A stretch of 64,000 bases of DNA, from contig NCSJ02000112.1 of assembly GCA_002812745.2 (NCBI GenBank), positions 1 to 64,000 of the forward strand. The letters are read 5' to 3'. The notes below the pieces were generated by a model. It did no database searches. It saw only the letters and a program-made list of their open reading frames with translations, and was not told the origin of the DNA. The DNA is from Scytalidium lignicola (taxonomy: Eukaryota; Ascomycota; Leotiomycetes). Each line of letters opens with the position of its first letter. Position 1 is the stretch's first letter. This document shows positions 22,705 to 35,500 of the stretch, piece by piece. The position numbers and the translations under genes are program-made.

Positions 22705-23330
22705 CTATTCCATTGTAACAACGCCTCCAAGCTCCTTTAGGGTGGCAATGATCTTCTCCGCTTCTTCTTTAGGGACACCTTCTTTCATCATCTTAGGGGC
22801 GCTCTCCACAAACTTCTTGCTGTCCACCAGACTTAAGCCCAGCATGCTCTTAACCTCCTTAATGATCTTAGGTTTCGCAGCAGTGTCAAACGACATCAAC
22901 TTCAGATTGAACAATGATTTTTCTTGTTGTACTGGTGCAGCTTCCTCCTCTTCAACTGGTGCAGCTACAGGAGCAGGTCCTGCAGCAAACCCGCCAATTG
23001 GCATGTCTGGAATGTTAAGTCGTGACTACATGGACCGATATCGTTAGCATCAGTCTAGAACCAGAACACAGCATACGATTCTAGGGTTGCTAAAATGTAT
23101 ACACTCCATACCTTTAGACTTGAAACCAGGTCAGCAGTCTCCAATAATGTCAATTGGCTGATCTGATCCACAATCCCCGAGATCTTTGGATTGGTAGCCT
23201 CCGTGGAGGACCATCGTGCTGATGAAGGGTTTCTCCGTTGTGCTATGGAAGTAGTTGAAATTCGAAGAGATGACGAAGAGCGAAGAGATCTTATGCAGCT
23301 TCGAGCTGCAGTATTGTAGGATAACGACAT
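22705..23330 (-). CDS. Mitochondrial large-subunit ribosomal protein bL12m
   Basis: Stalk protein of the mitochondrial ribosome (L7/L12 family; MNP1 in yeast), which recruits translational GTPases. Exons 23330-23112 and 23025-22705, joined across an 86-bp intron, give 179 residues. A serine/arginine-rich presequence (about 1-40, ending near SARWSSTEA) is followed by the dimerisation helix pair (ISGIVDQISQLTLLETADLV), a proline/alanine/glutamate hinge (GPAPVAAPVEEEEAAPVQQE), and the C-terminal globular domain with KIIKEVKSMLGLSLVDSKKF and AEKIIATLKELGGVV, both typical of L12. Start chosen at MSLSYNT; an upstream in-frame ATG at 23366 adds 12 residues. It is divergent from midasin with only 204 bp between the starts. 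Confidence 0.95.
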
Positions 23331-23534
23331 TGTTGTGGATAGATAGATGTCCTGAGTGATGTTCAAAAATTGTCCCTACCAGAGATGTCGGCGCACGAGA
23401 AAAGTTAGCGCATCTGGAGTGGTCCGTGCTCAAAAAGTTTCTAGCCTCGTCAAGCTTGCGATAAAAAAAAAGTTCAGGATTCTTATCAGCAAAATAACAA
23501 TCGCTGTGGTTCAATTTACACCAATTTGCGCAAT
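23331..23534. promoter_or_regulatory. Compact divergent promoter, bL12m / midasin
   Basis: 204 bases between the two start codons must serve a mitochondrial ribosomal protein and a cytosolic ribosome-assembly factor. It contains an A run at 23462. No specific site was recognised. Confidence 0.45.
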
Positions 23535-26500
23535 ATGGATCTAGACGGTGTCCACGCAAGAGGCGTGCAAGTTGAGAATGGAAGTTCTTTAAATGATCTT
23601 CCTGATGAAATTTTAGAAATTATACGACTCAGACAGTCACCAACATTCCTTGAGACTCTTACAACTGCCGCACTCCAGCCGACCTTGACACTGAAATTAT
23701 TTCTCCGATTTGAAGCAGTATTTGCTGATACATGCGCGCGATGGGTATCTACTACCGAAATTGGAACCCAAAACCTTGCTGTCATTGAGGCTTTTGCACG
23801 AATACTTCCTTTAGCACCACATCTATCCTCCTACCTCGAGACATATCTCTCAAGTGCCGACATACCCACCGTGGAAAATAATTTACCTCACCCAGTCATA
23901 TATTATTTGAAGAGGAAGGACAATGAATCTGTTGAAAAACTACCCAATGTACAATTGCAGCGAATCTTGCTTGCAGCTCTTCGGCTTTTGCAATTCGACA
24001 AGCATGTATATTCTCGAGCCGTCTCACGATCCCGAATTCAGAAGCTTTTCCAGCATGAAGATAGAGCAGTAAGATACCTAGCCATCAGGATATTCTGCGA
24101 GCTTCATACTGTATCTGAGCTTAAAATGGAGGAAATGATTCTGCGATATGTAGGCAAAGATGAAGCTATAATGGGAGATTTAGATGGAGAGCTTTTTGAC
24201 TATGGTTTTTTGAGTCTTTCTGAGCAGAAAAGGTTCAAGGGGAGCATTTATCTACGAAGAAAACTACCAGATCCGTTGGGAACACTTGGATCATATAACT
24301 TAGATGGACTCTCTACATTAGTAGTCCGGTATGCGGATACGTTACTTCCTCGACCCAGTGGGTCGCCGAATCGAATGTCAAAACTTGTCCCAACCGCCAC
24401 AACGATAAGAAATATGGAGACATTTACTAGATCGCTTCTCTCCCCTTCTCCCATTCTACTCCATGGTCTTGCTGGCTGCGGCAAAACCTCACTAGTTAAC
24501 GATTTCGCTCGTGAACTTGGGCTGGAATCAAAGATGGTCACGATGCATTTGAATGAGCAGACTGACGCGAAGATGCTCATTGGGATGTATGCCGCCGGCT
24601 CAAAACCGGGTTCGTTTACATGGCGACCGGGTGTCCTGACCACAGCAGTAAGAGAGGGTAGGTGGGTCTTCATTGAGGACCTTGACCGGGCCCCAAATGA
24701 GATCATCAGTGTCATATTACCTCTCATTGAAAGGGGGGAGCTTCTTATTCCTAGTCGTGGAGAAACCATAAAAGCTGGTCGTGGTTTTCGGCTTCTTGCC
24801 AGTATTCGGACATCCTTCAGCATTACAGGACAGGAAATCCCCCCAGCAATTCATATGCTTGGAACGCGCCTATGGCAACGTGTGCATGTTTCGATGCCTC
24901 CTCAAGAAGAATTTAGGGAGATTATTTATGGAATGTATCCGGTCCTTCGTTCATTTCTTCCAAAACTTATTAGCGTTTATAATGCAGTGTATCATGTATG
25001 CCATATTGCAGGTTCCGCGGCAAAAGCATCTTCTAGTCGTCCAGCCACCCCTCGAGATCTGTTGAAGTGGTCCCGGAGATTGAACGACATGTTAGTGGCA
25101 GCAGGGCTATATAAAGGAGATGAGCTAATCAGCGAATCTATCGAGTACGAAATGTTCAAGGAAGCTGTAGACTGTTTTGCTGGTAGTTTACCGGCGAGTA
25201 TCGGTCAGAAAATGGTCATCTCAACTATTGCCCAAGAAATGCATATTGCTCCTGAACGTGTGGAGCATTTTATGGACTCCTATGTACCAAAATACGATGA
25301 AACATCAACAGATCTCTCAGTTGGGAGGGCTCACCTTTCAAAAATGCCAGTAGGACGTATACAGAGCGCGTCATTGAAAAAACCACGGCCTTTCGCGAAT
25401 ACAGCACATGCTAAGAGACTGCTTGAGCAAGTTGGAATTGCTGTTCGAATGTCCGAACCGGTATTGCTGGTTGGGGAGACTGGTATTGGAAAGACTACCG
25501 TTGTTCAACAACTTGCAGACCGCTTGAGATATAAGCTGACAGTTGTTAACATGTCACAACAGAGTGAAGCTGGTGATCTTCTTGGGGGCTTCAAGCCAGT
25601 TAATATACGAAGTTTAGCTATACCTCTTAAGGATGAGTTTGATGAGCTTTTTGCGGCTACGGGAATCTCTGTAACCAAAAACCAGAGGTACATTGAACAG
25701 CTTAATAAGTATATTACCAGGAATCAATGGAGCAAGGCTTCTAGGTTGTGGCATGAAGCTCCAAAAATGTTCGAGAAGATAGTTTCAGAACTGCTAAGAA
25801 AAGAAGGCGCTAAACAGCTGTCTGAGATGGACCAGCCATCTAAAAGACGCAAAATAGAGTCCAGGCTTCAGTCGCTGTTGCAACTTAAACCTCGCTGGGA
25901 GAGGTTTATGGAAAGCCTAGACCAGTTCGATATCCAGCTGTCTGGCGGATCCAAAGGGTTCACATTTACCTTTGTTGAGGGCAATATTGTTAAGGCTGCT
26001 CGAAATGGCGATTGGGTCTTACTGGATGAGATTAATTTATCTAGCCCCGATACACTTGAGAGCATAGCGGATCTGCTACACAGTGGAGATGGTAATAGAC
26101 CATCTATCCTGCTATCTGAAACTGGTGAAATCGAGAGGGTGTACGCCCACCCAAATTTCCGAATATTTGGAGCCATGAACCCCGCAACGGATGTGGGTAA
26201 GAAAGACTTGCCGATGGGATTACGTTCGAGGTTCACAGAAATATATGTTGAAAGTCCTGATAAGAGTTTGAACGATCTCCTTAGCGTCATACAAGCCTAT
26301 ATAAATGGGATTAATAGCAACGATGACCGGGTCTCGTCGGATGTTGCAGCCCTTTATATGAATACAAAGAGACTCGCAGATGAAAAGCGAATAGTGGATG
26401 GAGCAAATCAAGTACCACATTTCAGCCTCCGTACTCTTACACGGGTCCTCGCCTATGCTACTGAGATTGCTCCATTTTATGGCTTGCGGCGGGCGCTGTA

Positions 26501-29500
26501 TGAAGGGTTCTCTATGGGATTTCTTACGTTGCTCAACAGAGAATCTGAACGTATGCTTGTACCTTTAATTAACCACCATCTTCTTGACAGCCATGGAAAT
26601 GCTCGAGCACTTTTGGCACAAACCCCACGGCTACCTCAGGATGGGCGGCAATATGTAAGGTTCACAAATAAAAAGAAAGATCGGCAGTACTGGATGCTGA
26701 AAGGAGATGAGATACCTCAAGAGCAACCACATTATATTATCACGCCCTCTGTAGAGCGCAACATTCTCAACCTTGTCCGTGCAACTTCTACCCGTCGTTT
26801 TCCAATATTGCTCCAAGGGCCGACATCCGCTGGAAAGACAAGCATGATAGAATATCTTGCGAAGTTTAGTGGGAACAAGTTCGTCAGAATCAACAACCAC
26901 GAACATACAGACTTGCAAGAGTACTTGGGGACATATGTAACCGGTTCTGATGGACAACTTCGTTTCCAGGAAGGGCTTCTTGTGAAAGCTCTTCGCCAAG
27001 GACACTGGATTGTTCTGGACGAGTTGAATTTATGTCCCGGGGATGTTCTTGAAGCGTTGAATAGGCTTTTGGACGACAATCGCGAGCTTCTCATTCCTGA
27101 AACGCAGGATATTGTTCGGCCACATGAGAACTTTATGTTGTTTGCAACACAAAACCCTGCTGGCTTATATGGTGGACGTAAATCCTTATCGCGCGCCTTC
27201 CGGAACCGTTTTTTGGAGTTGCATTTCGATGATATACCAGAGGATGAGCTGGATATAATCTTAGAAAAGCGAAGCCAGAAGGTCGCGCCTTCAGATTGCA
27301 AAAGGATTGTGCAGGTTTATAAAGAGCTCTCTGTTCTGCGACAATCTAATAGGCTGTTCGAGCAAAAAGATAGCTTTGCTACATTACGAGATCTTTTTCG
27401 CTGGGCTCTAAGGGATGCAGATAATAGAGAGGAACTTGCAGCCAATGGCTATATGCTTCTTGCTGAACGAGTGCGAAATCCGGATGAAAAGAAGGCTGTG
27501 AAGGAAGTTATAGAGAGAGTGATGAAAGTTAAGCTTGATCCTAATCATTTATATCATATAAATCGATCTCCCGAAATTACTGCTTATGATGCCACCGCAA
27601 ATCGTCATGGGGTCGTTTGGACTCGGGCTATGCGTCGAATATATGTCCTTGTTGCGCATGCCATTCGTAATAATGAGCCAGTTCTGCTTGTTGGTGAGAC
27701 CGGCTGCGGCAAGACGACGGTTTGTCAAATGTTGGCGGATGCATTTGGAAAGGAGCTTCGTATTGTTAATGCTCACCAAAATACAGAGACAAGTGATCTA
27801 ATTGGTGCTCAAAGACCGGTTAGGAATCGTAACGCCATTCTCGATCAGCTCGGGCGTGATATTACCTTGGCTCTGGAAACCTTGGGTAATGCACCACCAA
27901 GGGAACCCCACGCATTGATCGATGCATACGAGAATTTACATCCATCTGATATTGAAAGGTTACCACAATATCTGCAAGATCAAATCAAGTCAAATCATCT
28001 TAAATCAAAGTCTCTATTCGAGTGGTCCGATGGAAGTCTTGTTCAAGCCATGAAGCAAGGCCAATTCTTCCTTCTAGATGAAATATCTTTGGCTAGTGAC
28101 TCTGTCTTAGAACGAATGAACTCTGTTTTAGAATCTCACCGTACAATGCTGCTTGCAGAGAAGGGTGTCGATGATTCCTTTGTCGAAGCTGCTGAAGGTT
28201 TCCAGTTTTTTGCCACTATGAATCCTGGTGGTGATTATGGGAAAAGAGAGCTTTCTCCTGCTTTGCGGAACCGGTTCACTGAAATATGGGTGCCATCTCT
28301 GTCTGAACATGATGATATATTCGAAATTGTAAGGTCCAAACTGAACTCGGAGTTTGAGATTTTCGCTCAAGCCATGGTCGGTTTTGCTGCGTGGTTTGGT
28401 CAGAATTTTCGGTTCTCGTCTTCAACATCAATATCAGTTCGTGACATCTTGGCCTGGGTAAAGTTCATCAACGGATGCGGTTTCTCTGATCCATACGCTG
28501 CCATACTTCACGGCGCAGCTATGGTTTATATTGACACTCTCGGGGCGAATCCTTCTGCACTGCTAGTTATAAATGTAGAAACCATCCAACAAGAACGTGA
28601 GAGATGCCTTGATCAGCTTAGTAGCTTGCTGGATTATGATATACGCAAGATCTATTTCAAGCCACTAGACCTGGAGAATGCGGAACACTGTCTCAAAATT
28701 GGTGATTTTTCGATAGAGAAGAGCTCGGCAGGGCAAGCTGATCTGGGTTTCGCCTTCGAAGCCCCGACAACTAAACTCAACGCCATGAGGATAATGCGTG
28801 GTCTCCAGGTCTCTAAGCCTATCCTTGTTGAGGGCAGTCCCGGAGTTGGCAAAACAACTTTAGTCACAGCACTGGCAAAAGTATGTGGCAAACAGCTTAC
28901 GAGAATTAATCTTTCTGACCAGACGGATCTCATGGACCTGTTCGGTTCTGATATCCCAGTGGAAGGTGCAGAAGCGGGCCATTTTGCCTGGCGTGACGCA
29001 CAATTTCTCCGTGCGATGCAAAACGGAGAATGGGTGTTACTCGACGAAATAAATTTAGCACAGCAATCTGTTCTTGAAGGACTGAATGCATGTCTTGACC
29101 ATCGTGGTGAGGTTTATATCTCAGAGCTTGACCAAACCTTCAAGCGGCATCCTAATTTCTTTGTCTTCGCGGCCCAGAATCCTCATCATCAGGGGGGTGG
29201 AAGAAAGGGACTTCCAACCTCTTTTGTCAACAGATTTACTGTCGTATATGCCGACGTCTTGAAACCAGAAGATATGGCAATGATATGCAAGCATAGTTTT
29301 CCAACAATATCAGATGAGATAGTGGAAGCACTCATCAAATTTGTCACACATCTTGAGCGAGAAATTACTATCGAAAAGAGGTTTGGCTCAGAAGGCGGGC
29401 CCTGGGAATTCAATCTGCGAGATGTCCTTCGTTGGTTACAACTTCTGTCATGTCCTACTCCTCTTTTTGCGGCCAAGACACCCGAAGATTTTTTAAACCT

Positions 29501-32500
29501 CATCTTTAGACAACGCTTCAGGACATCAAGAGACCGTGAGGCTGTTAATACGGTTTTTGCTAATATCTTTGGTCATGAGGTCTCGTTTCGTCAATTTTTC
29601 CACAACATCAGCGTCACTGCCTATCAAGTTGGGATGGCATACATGCAACGAGATAGTCTCGTCCAAAGAATTTCATTTCCCACTATAGACATCCGTATCC
29701 GCCTACCAGAGATCGAATCATTAATTATATGCATAGAACAGAACATACCATGTATTCTTGCTGGACCTTCGGGATCTGGAAAATCAACGCTTATAGAGCA
29801 TGTTGCGGCAGCAAAAGGGACATTACCGATTGTGTTTCCTCTCAACGCAGATATAGACACTATGGATCTCGTAGGCGGCTTTGAACAAGTCGATCCACAT
29901 CGAGAAGTAAGCGCGTTTCTGGAACAGCTAAGTAGTTTTCTCGTAAAGTTGGCGTTGGTATCCTTACCAGGGCAAGCACCAAACGAGTTGCTTGAGCTTC
30001 TAGAGTTGTTGGAGTACGACAATCGAGATTCGACATCATATTTTTATCACTTGGCCCGTCTTCTTGATTCCCTATCGGTACAGAACCCATCACCAGCTAT
30101 AAAATCCTTTGCAGCTACATGCAAAGATCTCGTTGATCGGCCAATGTCTCTTGAAAACGCAAGGTTTGAGTGGGTTGATGGTGTCTTAATAAAAGCCTTG
30201 GAGCAAGGTAAGTGGCTTATCCTTGATAATGCTAATCTTTGTAGTGCATCCGTATTGGATAGACTTAACTCCTTGCTTGAGCCCAATGGTTTTCTTAGCA
30301 TCAATGAGCATTGTGGTGTGGATGGTGAGCCTAGAATTATTCGGCCGCATCCTGATTTCAGAATATTTCTGACCATGGATCCACGTTTTGGTGAGCTCTC
30401 GAGGGCAATGAGGAACCGTGCTATCGAGATATTCTTAAGTCCCTTCTCGGCTGATAAAAGTATCGTCACCGCTTCTTCTGCCGGAGTCCTCAATTTGGAA
30501 TCACCGTTATCAAGATATGCACTTTTCACTGAAGTTTTAGAAAGTAATGATGCCAATCAAGAACAAGCTCAACAGCTAGAACGAGTGGCGTTAGATAGCC
30601 TGTCTTGGTCGGATCTGCCAATGCTCTGGAGGTTTACAAAAGCTATCCGAAATATTTCAACAAGAAGCACCTTCTTGGATACAAGGGTCCTCAGGCTATG
30701 TCAACATTATCTACAACTATACCAATCTGAAGGAGACTTGGCTTTCAGACTTGCGGTTGGGAATCTCTTAGACTCAATTACACATAGAACAGACATACCG
30801 CCGGGTTTTAAAGACGCACAGGTTAGTGACCGTGCTGTCCCTCTACTTCTCTATACATGTACTGATAGCATAAATAAATATGTAGATCATCCATCCGCTT
30901 CAAAATTCGCCCCTGGTATCGTTACTTCAGAGAGCTATCAGTGGAAGAAGTTCTTTAGATGCCGTGGACTTCAACCGGAATGTAGCACCGGTTTACTGGC
31001 TTGCAGTTATCTTTGAAGCCAAACTGGATATATATGCTGCGTCAGATGCAGTGAAAATGGAAGAATCAGCGATCATTATAATCAAACCATCAAAGATGAA
31101 TCGCTTTCAACGATCGCTCATCAGTACCAGAGTGCCGGCCTTTGCAGCCGATTCAACCGTACATGTTTCAAATTTCCTGGAACGTGCTCTAAAGATGTTA
31201 GCTGAGTACTTGCGCGTACATTCTAATGCTGATGACCATTGGGAGGTTGGTTTGCCTAGAGAAGTGAGTTTCCAATGCTAATCATGCTCTAGCACCGAAG
31301 GAAAGTAGTTATATGGCTTCTGCAGTACTGGTGGGATACCTTCCGCCTAGTCACAGCCCCTAAATTTGAGGAAGCAACATTTCAAGCGCACCTTACGATA
31401 GGTGAAAACTTGTTAAACTATATTTCAAGCCAATATCACCATGATCCCGCGCAAGGAAGTCTTGTTGTCTCTTTCTCCGATGCTCTTCGCACCGATTTCC
31501 AGTCAGGATTTAACCTGAGAACGGGTCTGAGCATGGAAACACTTTGGAACAAATTTCGACCTCTTGTTCCATCCAAAACCACCACTATAGAGATTTTATC
31601 ACAAATGGAAGCCCTTGCGATTCGATTAGATAAACTGAAATGGAAAACAGCGATATCTCTCCCTGAAATTGGCAGCATCATGCTATCTCTTCTGAGAGCC
31701 TACTATAGTATCCTCAGTGCTGACGTGAATGGGTCGGTGCTCATAAAGACACTGGAGGCGGAAATCGAGAAAATAGAGGCTACAGTTGGTATAGACAGTC
31801 AGGAAAGCAAGCCATTCCTGTCGGATCTTTTTGAAACTCTAAGAAAACTTCTCGTCATCGAAACATTTCCAACCGGCAAACCCTTCGAATCTTCAACGGA
31901 TACAGATATGGTAATTCTTTCAAACCATCCGACGGTCTTGGAAATGCATTACTGCACTTCAAGCAAGAGTTCAAGACCATTGCAATTGATCGCCCAGATA
32001 TGGCAAGATGACAGGACTGCGCAACCAATGACGAGCACATTTTCAGGTAATTTGCTGCGTAAGCTCAGGTCTATTGGAGAAGTGGATATGAAATCGTTAA
32101 AACTGTTAGAAATTGAGATACCAACTATGGGTGAGAGGCTGGCATTGTCTAGCAAAATCATATGCAAAGATCACCTCTTGGACCTCACAGATGTTTTAAG
32201 ACATCTACTTATCGAAGTAGCTGTCGCTCACGGTGATCTGATTGGAAGAACCTATGAGCAGTTCCTGGAGTCTAACTCAATCATGGCTGATTTACAGAAC
32301 GTCGATATTACTTGCCCAGCAGGCTACGCTCAAGCCCAGAAAGTTGCGAGTTCATATTTAATCGATGGTCCCCCACACGTGCAACAAGTCTTTATTGATC
32401 ATCTATGTATCTCTGCAATTGGCATAAGGTCATCCCTGGACAACCAAGAATCTAGGTTGGAGATTTTAGCCCTGACTTGGGTTCATTTTGCGATGGGATT

Positions 32501-35500
32501 CATAATGTTATATGTCCCTGATCGACCCTTTGATCCCGTGAAGCGGGGCCAGCTTGAGCGTTTGCGACATGAAAAAATGAGAGAGACCCTGATTCAGAAA
32601 CTGACAGCTTTAAAGCAATTTGAGGGACTTTTTAGTGGCCAAACCTCTAATCTTCGAAGCCTGTGGGTCGAGTCTCAAATCCAAGATCTAGGAGAATGGA
32701 GTGAGATACTGCCGGAAGTCGCTAGGCCTGAGATATCTGAACTAGACCAACTTCAAGGCGAATTTACCAACCTCTTGAAAACCGTTGTGGAATCAAAGCC
32801 GCACTTGAAGCTATTAGACTTTTTCTCACTGAGGGATGATATTACTACGCAAGAGATCAAGCTGATGCATCACAATATCACCAAAATTATCGGAAGATTA
32901 TCTAATTCTTTCCAGGCATATCGCGACTTGACTGTTCCGGCCATCAATATACTTCGATGTTTACAGTTCGGCCTTTCCCTTGCCATACATCCTTCGTCGA
33001 GTTCATCTCTCGAGAGTAATACCACATTAGCACTTACTAAGACTATTCCATTCCTTGGTGGTGGTCCTGTTTATACCACGGAAGATGTTTATTTAAGCAA
33101 ACCTATGGAATATCTGGCATATCTTGCAACTACCACAGCTGCGAAAGATGTCTTCTCATTCTCACCTCATCTGCGCCAATCCCTCTTTAAAACTATTCAT
33201 ACATGTTACACTAAATGGCGGAAACAGCTTGATGCAGATAGACTGGAATTGGAATCTAAAAGTGGGCTCTATCGCTTTAGGGGGAGTGCAGAAGACGAAG
33301 AGGAAAATGATGAGGAAGAATTCAACGAGTTGTTTCCTTCATATGATGACGAGCCTTCCAAGGCGTCTAATGATATTTCTTCAGCTGAAACTGCTAGAAC
33401 GGCGGCTGTTGAACTGTCTACAGTACATGAAGAAATATTTTTGGGTGTCAAAAACCCATCTGAACGAACTCTGGATCTTATCCGGCAGATTTCCTCCAAG
33501 GTCGGAAGCGAATATACAGAAGATTGGGTTGATGATCAACAACTTATAACATCAGCTCTTTTACCTGGTGCATTATTACTACTACATGACAAAGCTATAT
33601 CCTTGAGCGTAAATCAGGTAAACCCGGAGACATACAACTTCTACGTCGATGGACATCTTCCTGAAGTCCGTAAGCTCGTTGACCTAATACATCAGATCCA
33701 AATACGTTTCCGCGAACTACAAGAGATCGATGAAATAAGTCACATGCAACCACTCAAGGATGTTTTAGAGTCCTGCCGAGAGCTACTTGAATTCCGCCAC
33801 ACAGAACCTTTAGCCAAGGTCATTACAAAGGTCGAACAAATACATAAGTTTATGCACGAATGGCAATTTGGAGGTTGGGCTAGCCGGGCTAATTCGGTTT
33901 TGCCGCTCTATAATAATCTTACGTCTACGATCGTCAACTGGCGCCGCCTTGAGTTGTCAACATGGGCAAAGTTATTTGATATGGAGATGAAAAACTGCGA
34001 TAATGATGCTAAGTCGTGGTGGTTTATTGCCTATCAAGTCGTGATAGCAGTACCATTATCGATAGAGTCAGTAGACGAACTGCGGAATTACTCCCAGAAG
34101 TTGCTTCAGGACCTTGAGACCTATTTTTCGACTGCCATTATAGGACAATTTGCTCAGCGATTACGATTGCTCAAACAATTAGAGAAACACCTCGGACTGC
34201 TTACGACAGAGATCCCGTCTATGTCAATCATTCACAATGCGATTGCAAGTTTCATTTCTGCATATGCTTACTATGAAAATCCGGTGAAGGAGACGATCAA
34301 GAATGGGCGCGCTTCACTTGAGAAATCTATGCGCGATATTTTATTACTTGCAAGCTGGAAGGACACGAATATTATAGCATTGAGGGACAGCGCCAAACGT
34401 TCTCATCATAAGTTGTTCAAACTTGTGCGCAAATTTCGATCTGTTCTGGGACAGCCCGTGCAAAATATCCTGAACCAAGGCTTGCCAGACGAAAATGTCG
34501 AGGACTTACCAACAAATCAATATTCAGTTGAATCTCGGTCCCCTATTATAAACCAGCACGCAATTGAAGAGTGTAAGATGAATGCTTCATGGTGGGCAGA
34601 AAAGCCTAAGAGGTTTGTTAACATGCCAACTACCCTAAGAATAATGGTAGATATGGCCAACATTCCCGCAGGGGTTATTGATGCTGCTGACTATCTTGAT
34701 TCTTTTGTTGGGGATATTATCACTTCATCGACAGAGCTACGTAAATTGACACCATCTATTCTCGACGAAGACAACAAGATCGTAGTAAAACACCTCAAAA
34801 ATAGGAAACGAAAACTCTTTGCCGATACCATGAAGGAGCTTCGTACTATGGGAATCAAGTCCAATTTAGGTGTTGACTCTTTACTAAAACAGGATTCAAT
34901 GTCTAAAGTCCTTGCGAGTACTGAACATCTTCGGTTCTCTCTTGGATCTAACTCTAAGGATATAGATTATTATTTTTACAAAACTTTAGATCTTATGGAT
35001 GGAGTTAGAGAAGCCGCTCGGAATCACTCGGATGATCTTAACAGTGCGGAAGTTGCACGGAGTATTGGATTCCTCGAAGGGCTTCTCCAAACCGTTTTAA
35101 TACAACGCAATCAGCTTTCGATAGCTGCGAAAGATCTGAAATTGCTTAAGCTCAAAATCGATATGGGAAAAGCATTGTGGTCCCCTGAAAACTACGTCCG
35201 AAACTCTAGGACTATAACGACACATGCAGACTTATTGCAATTACTTCCAACTATTCTACATACTGGTATCGAGCTTGTTAAGATCCATGCTAATCTTGGA
35301 AAGTATGAATCTGAGGAAATAACTTCTGGCCTCGAACGGTGGCGAACTACCTTTGTTGACTATTCCAACAACTGGATTGCTTTACCTAAAATGCCTGAAA
35401 ATGTCACGTCAACTGCAGAAGAGAAGCTGAAGGTTGCAATTGAAACTTCGACTAAGGAATTAAGACAGCATTTGCGGCGTATGATGGATGAGCGCCAAAA

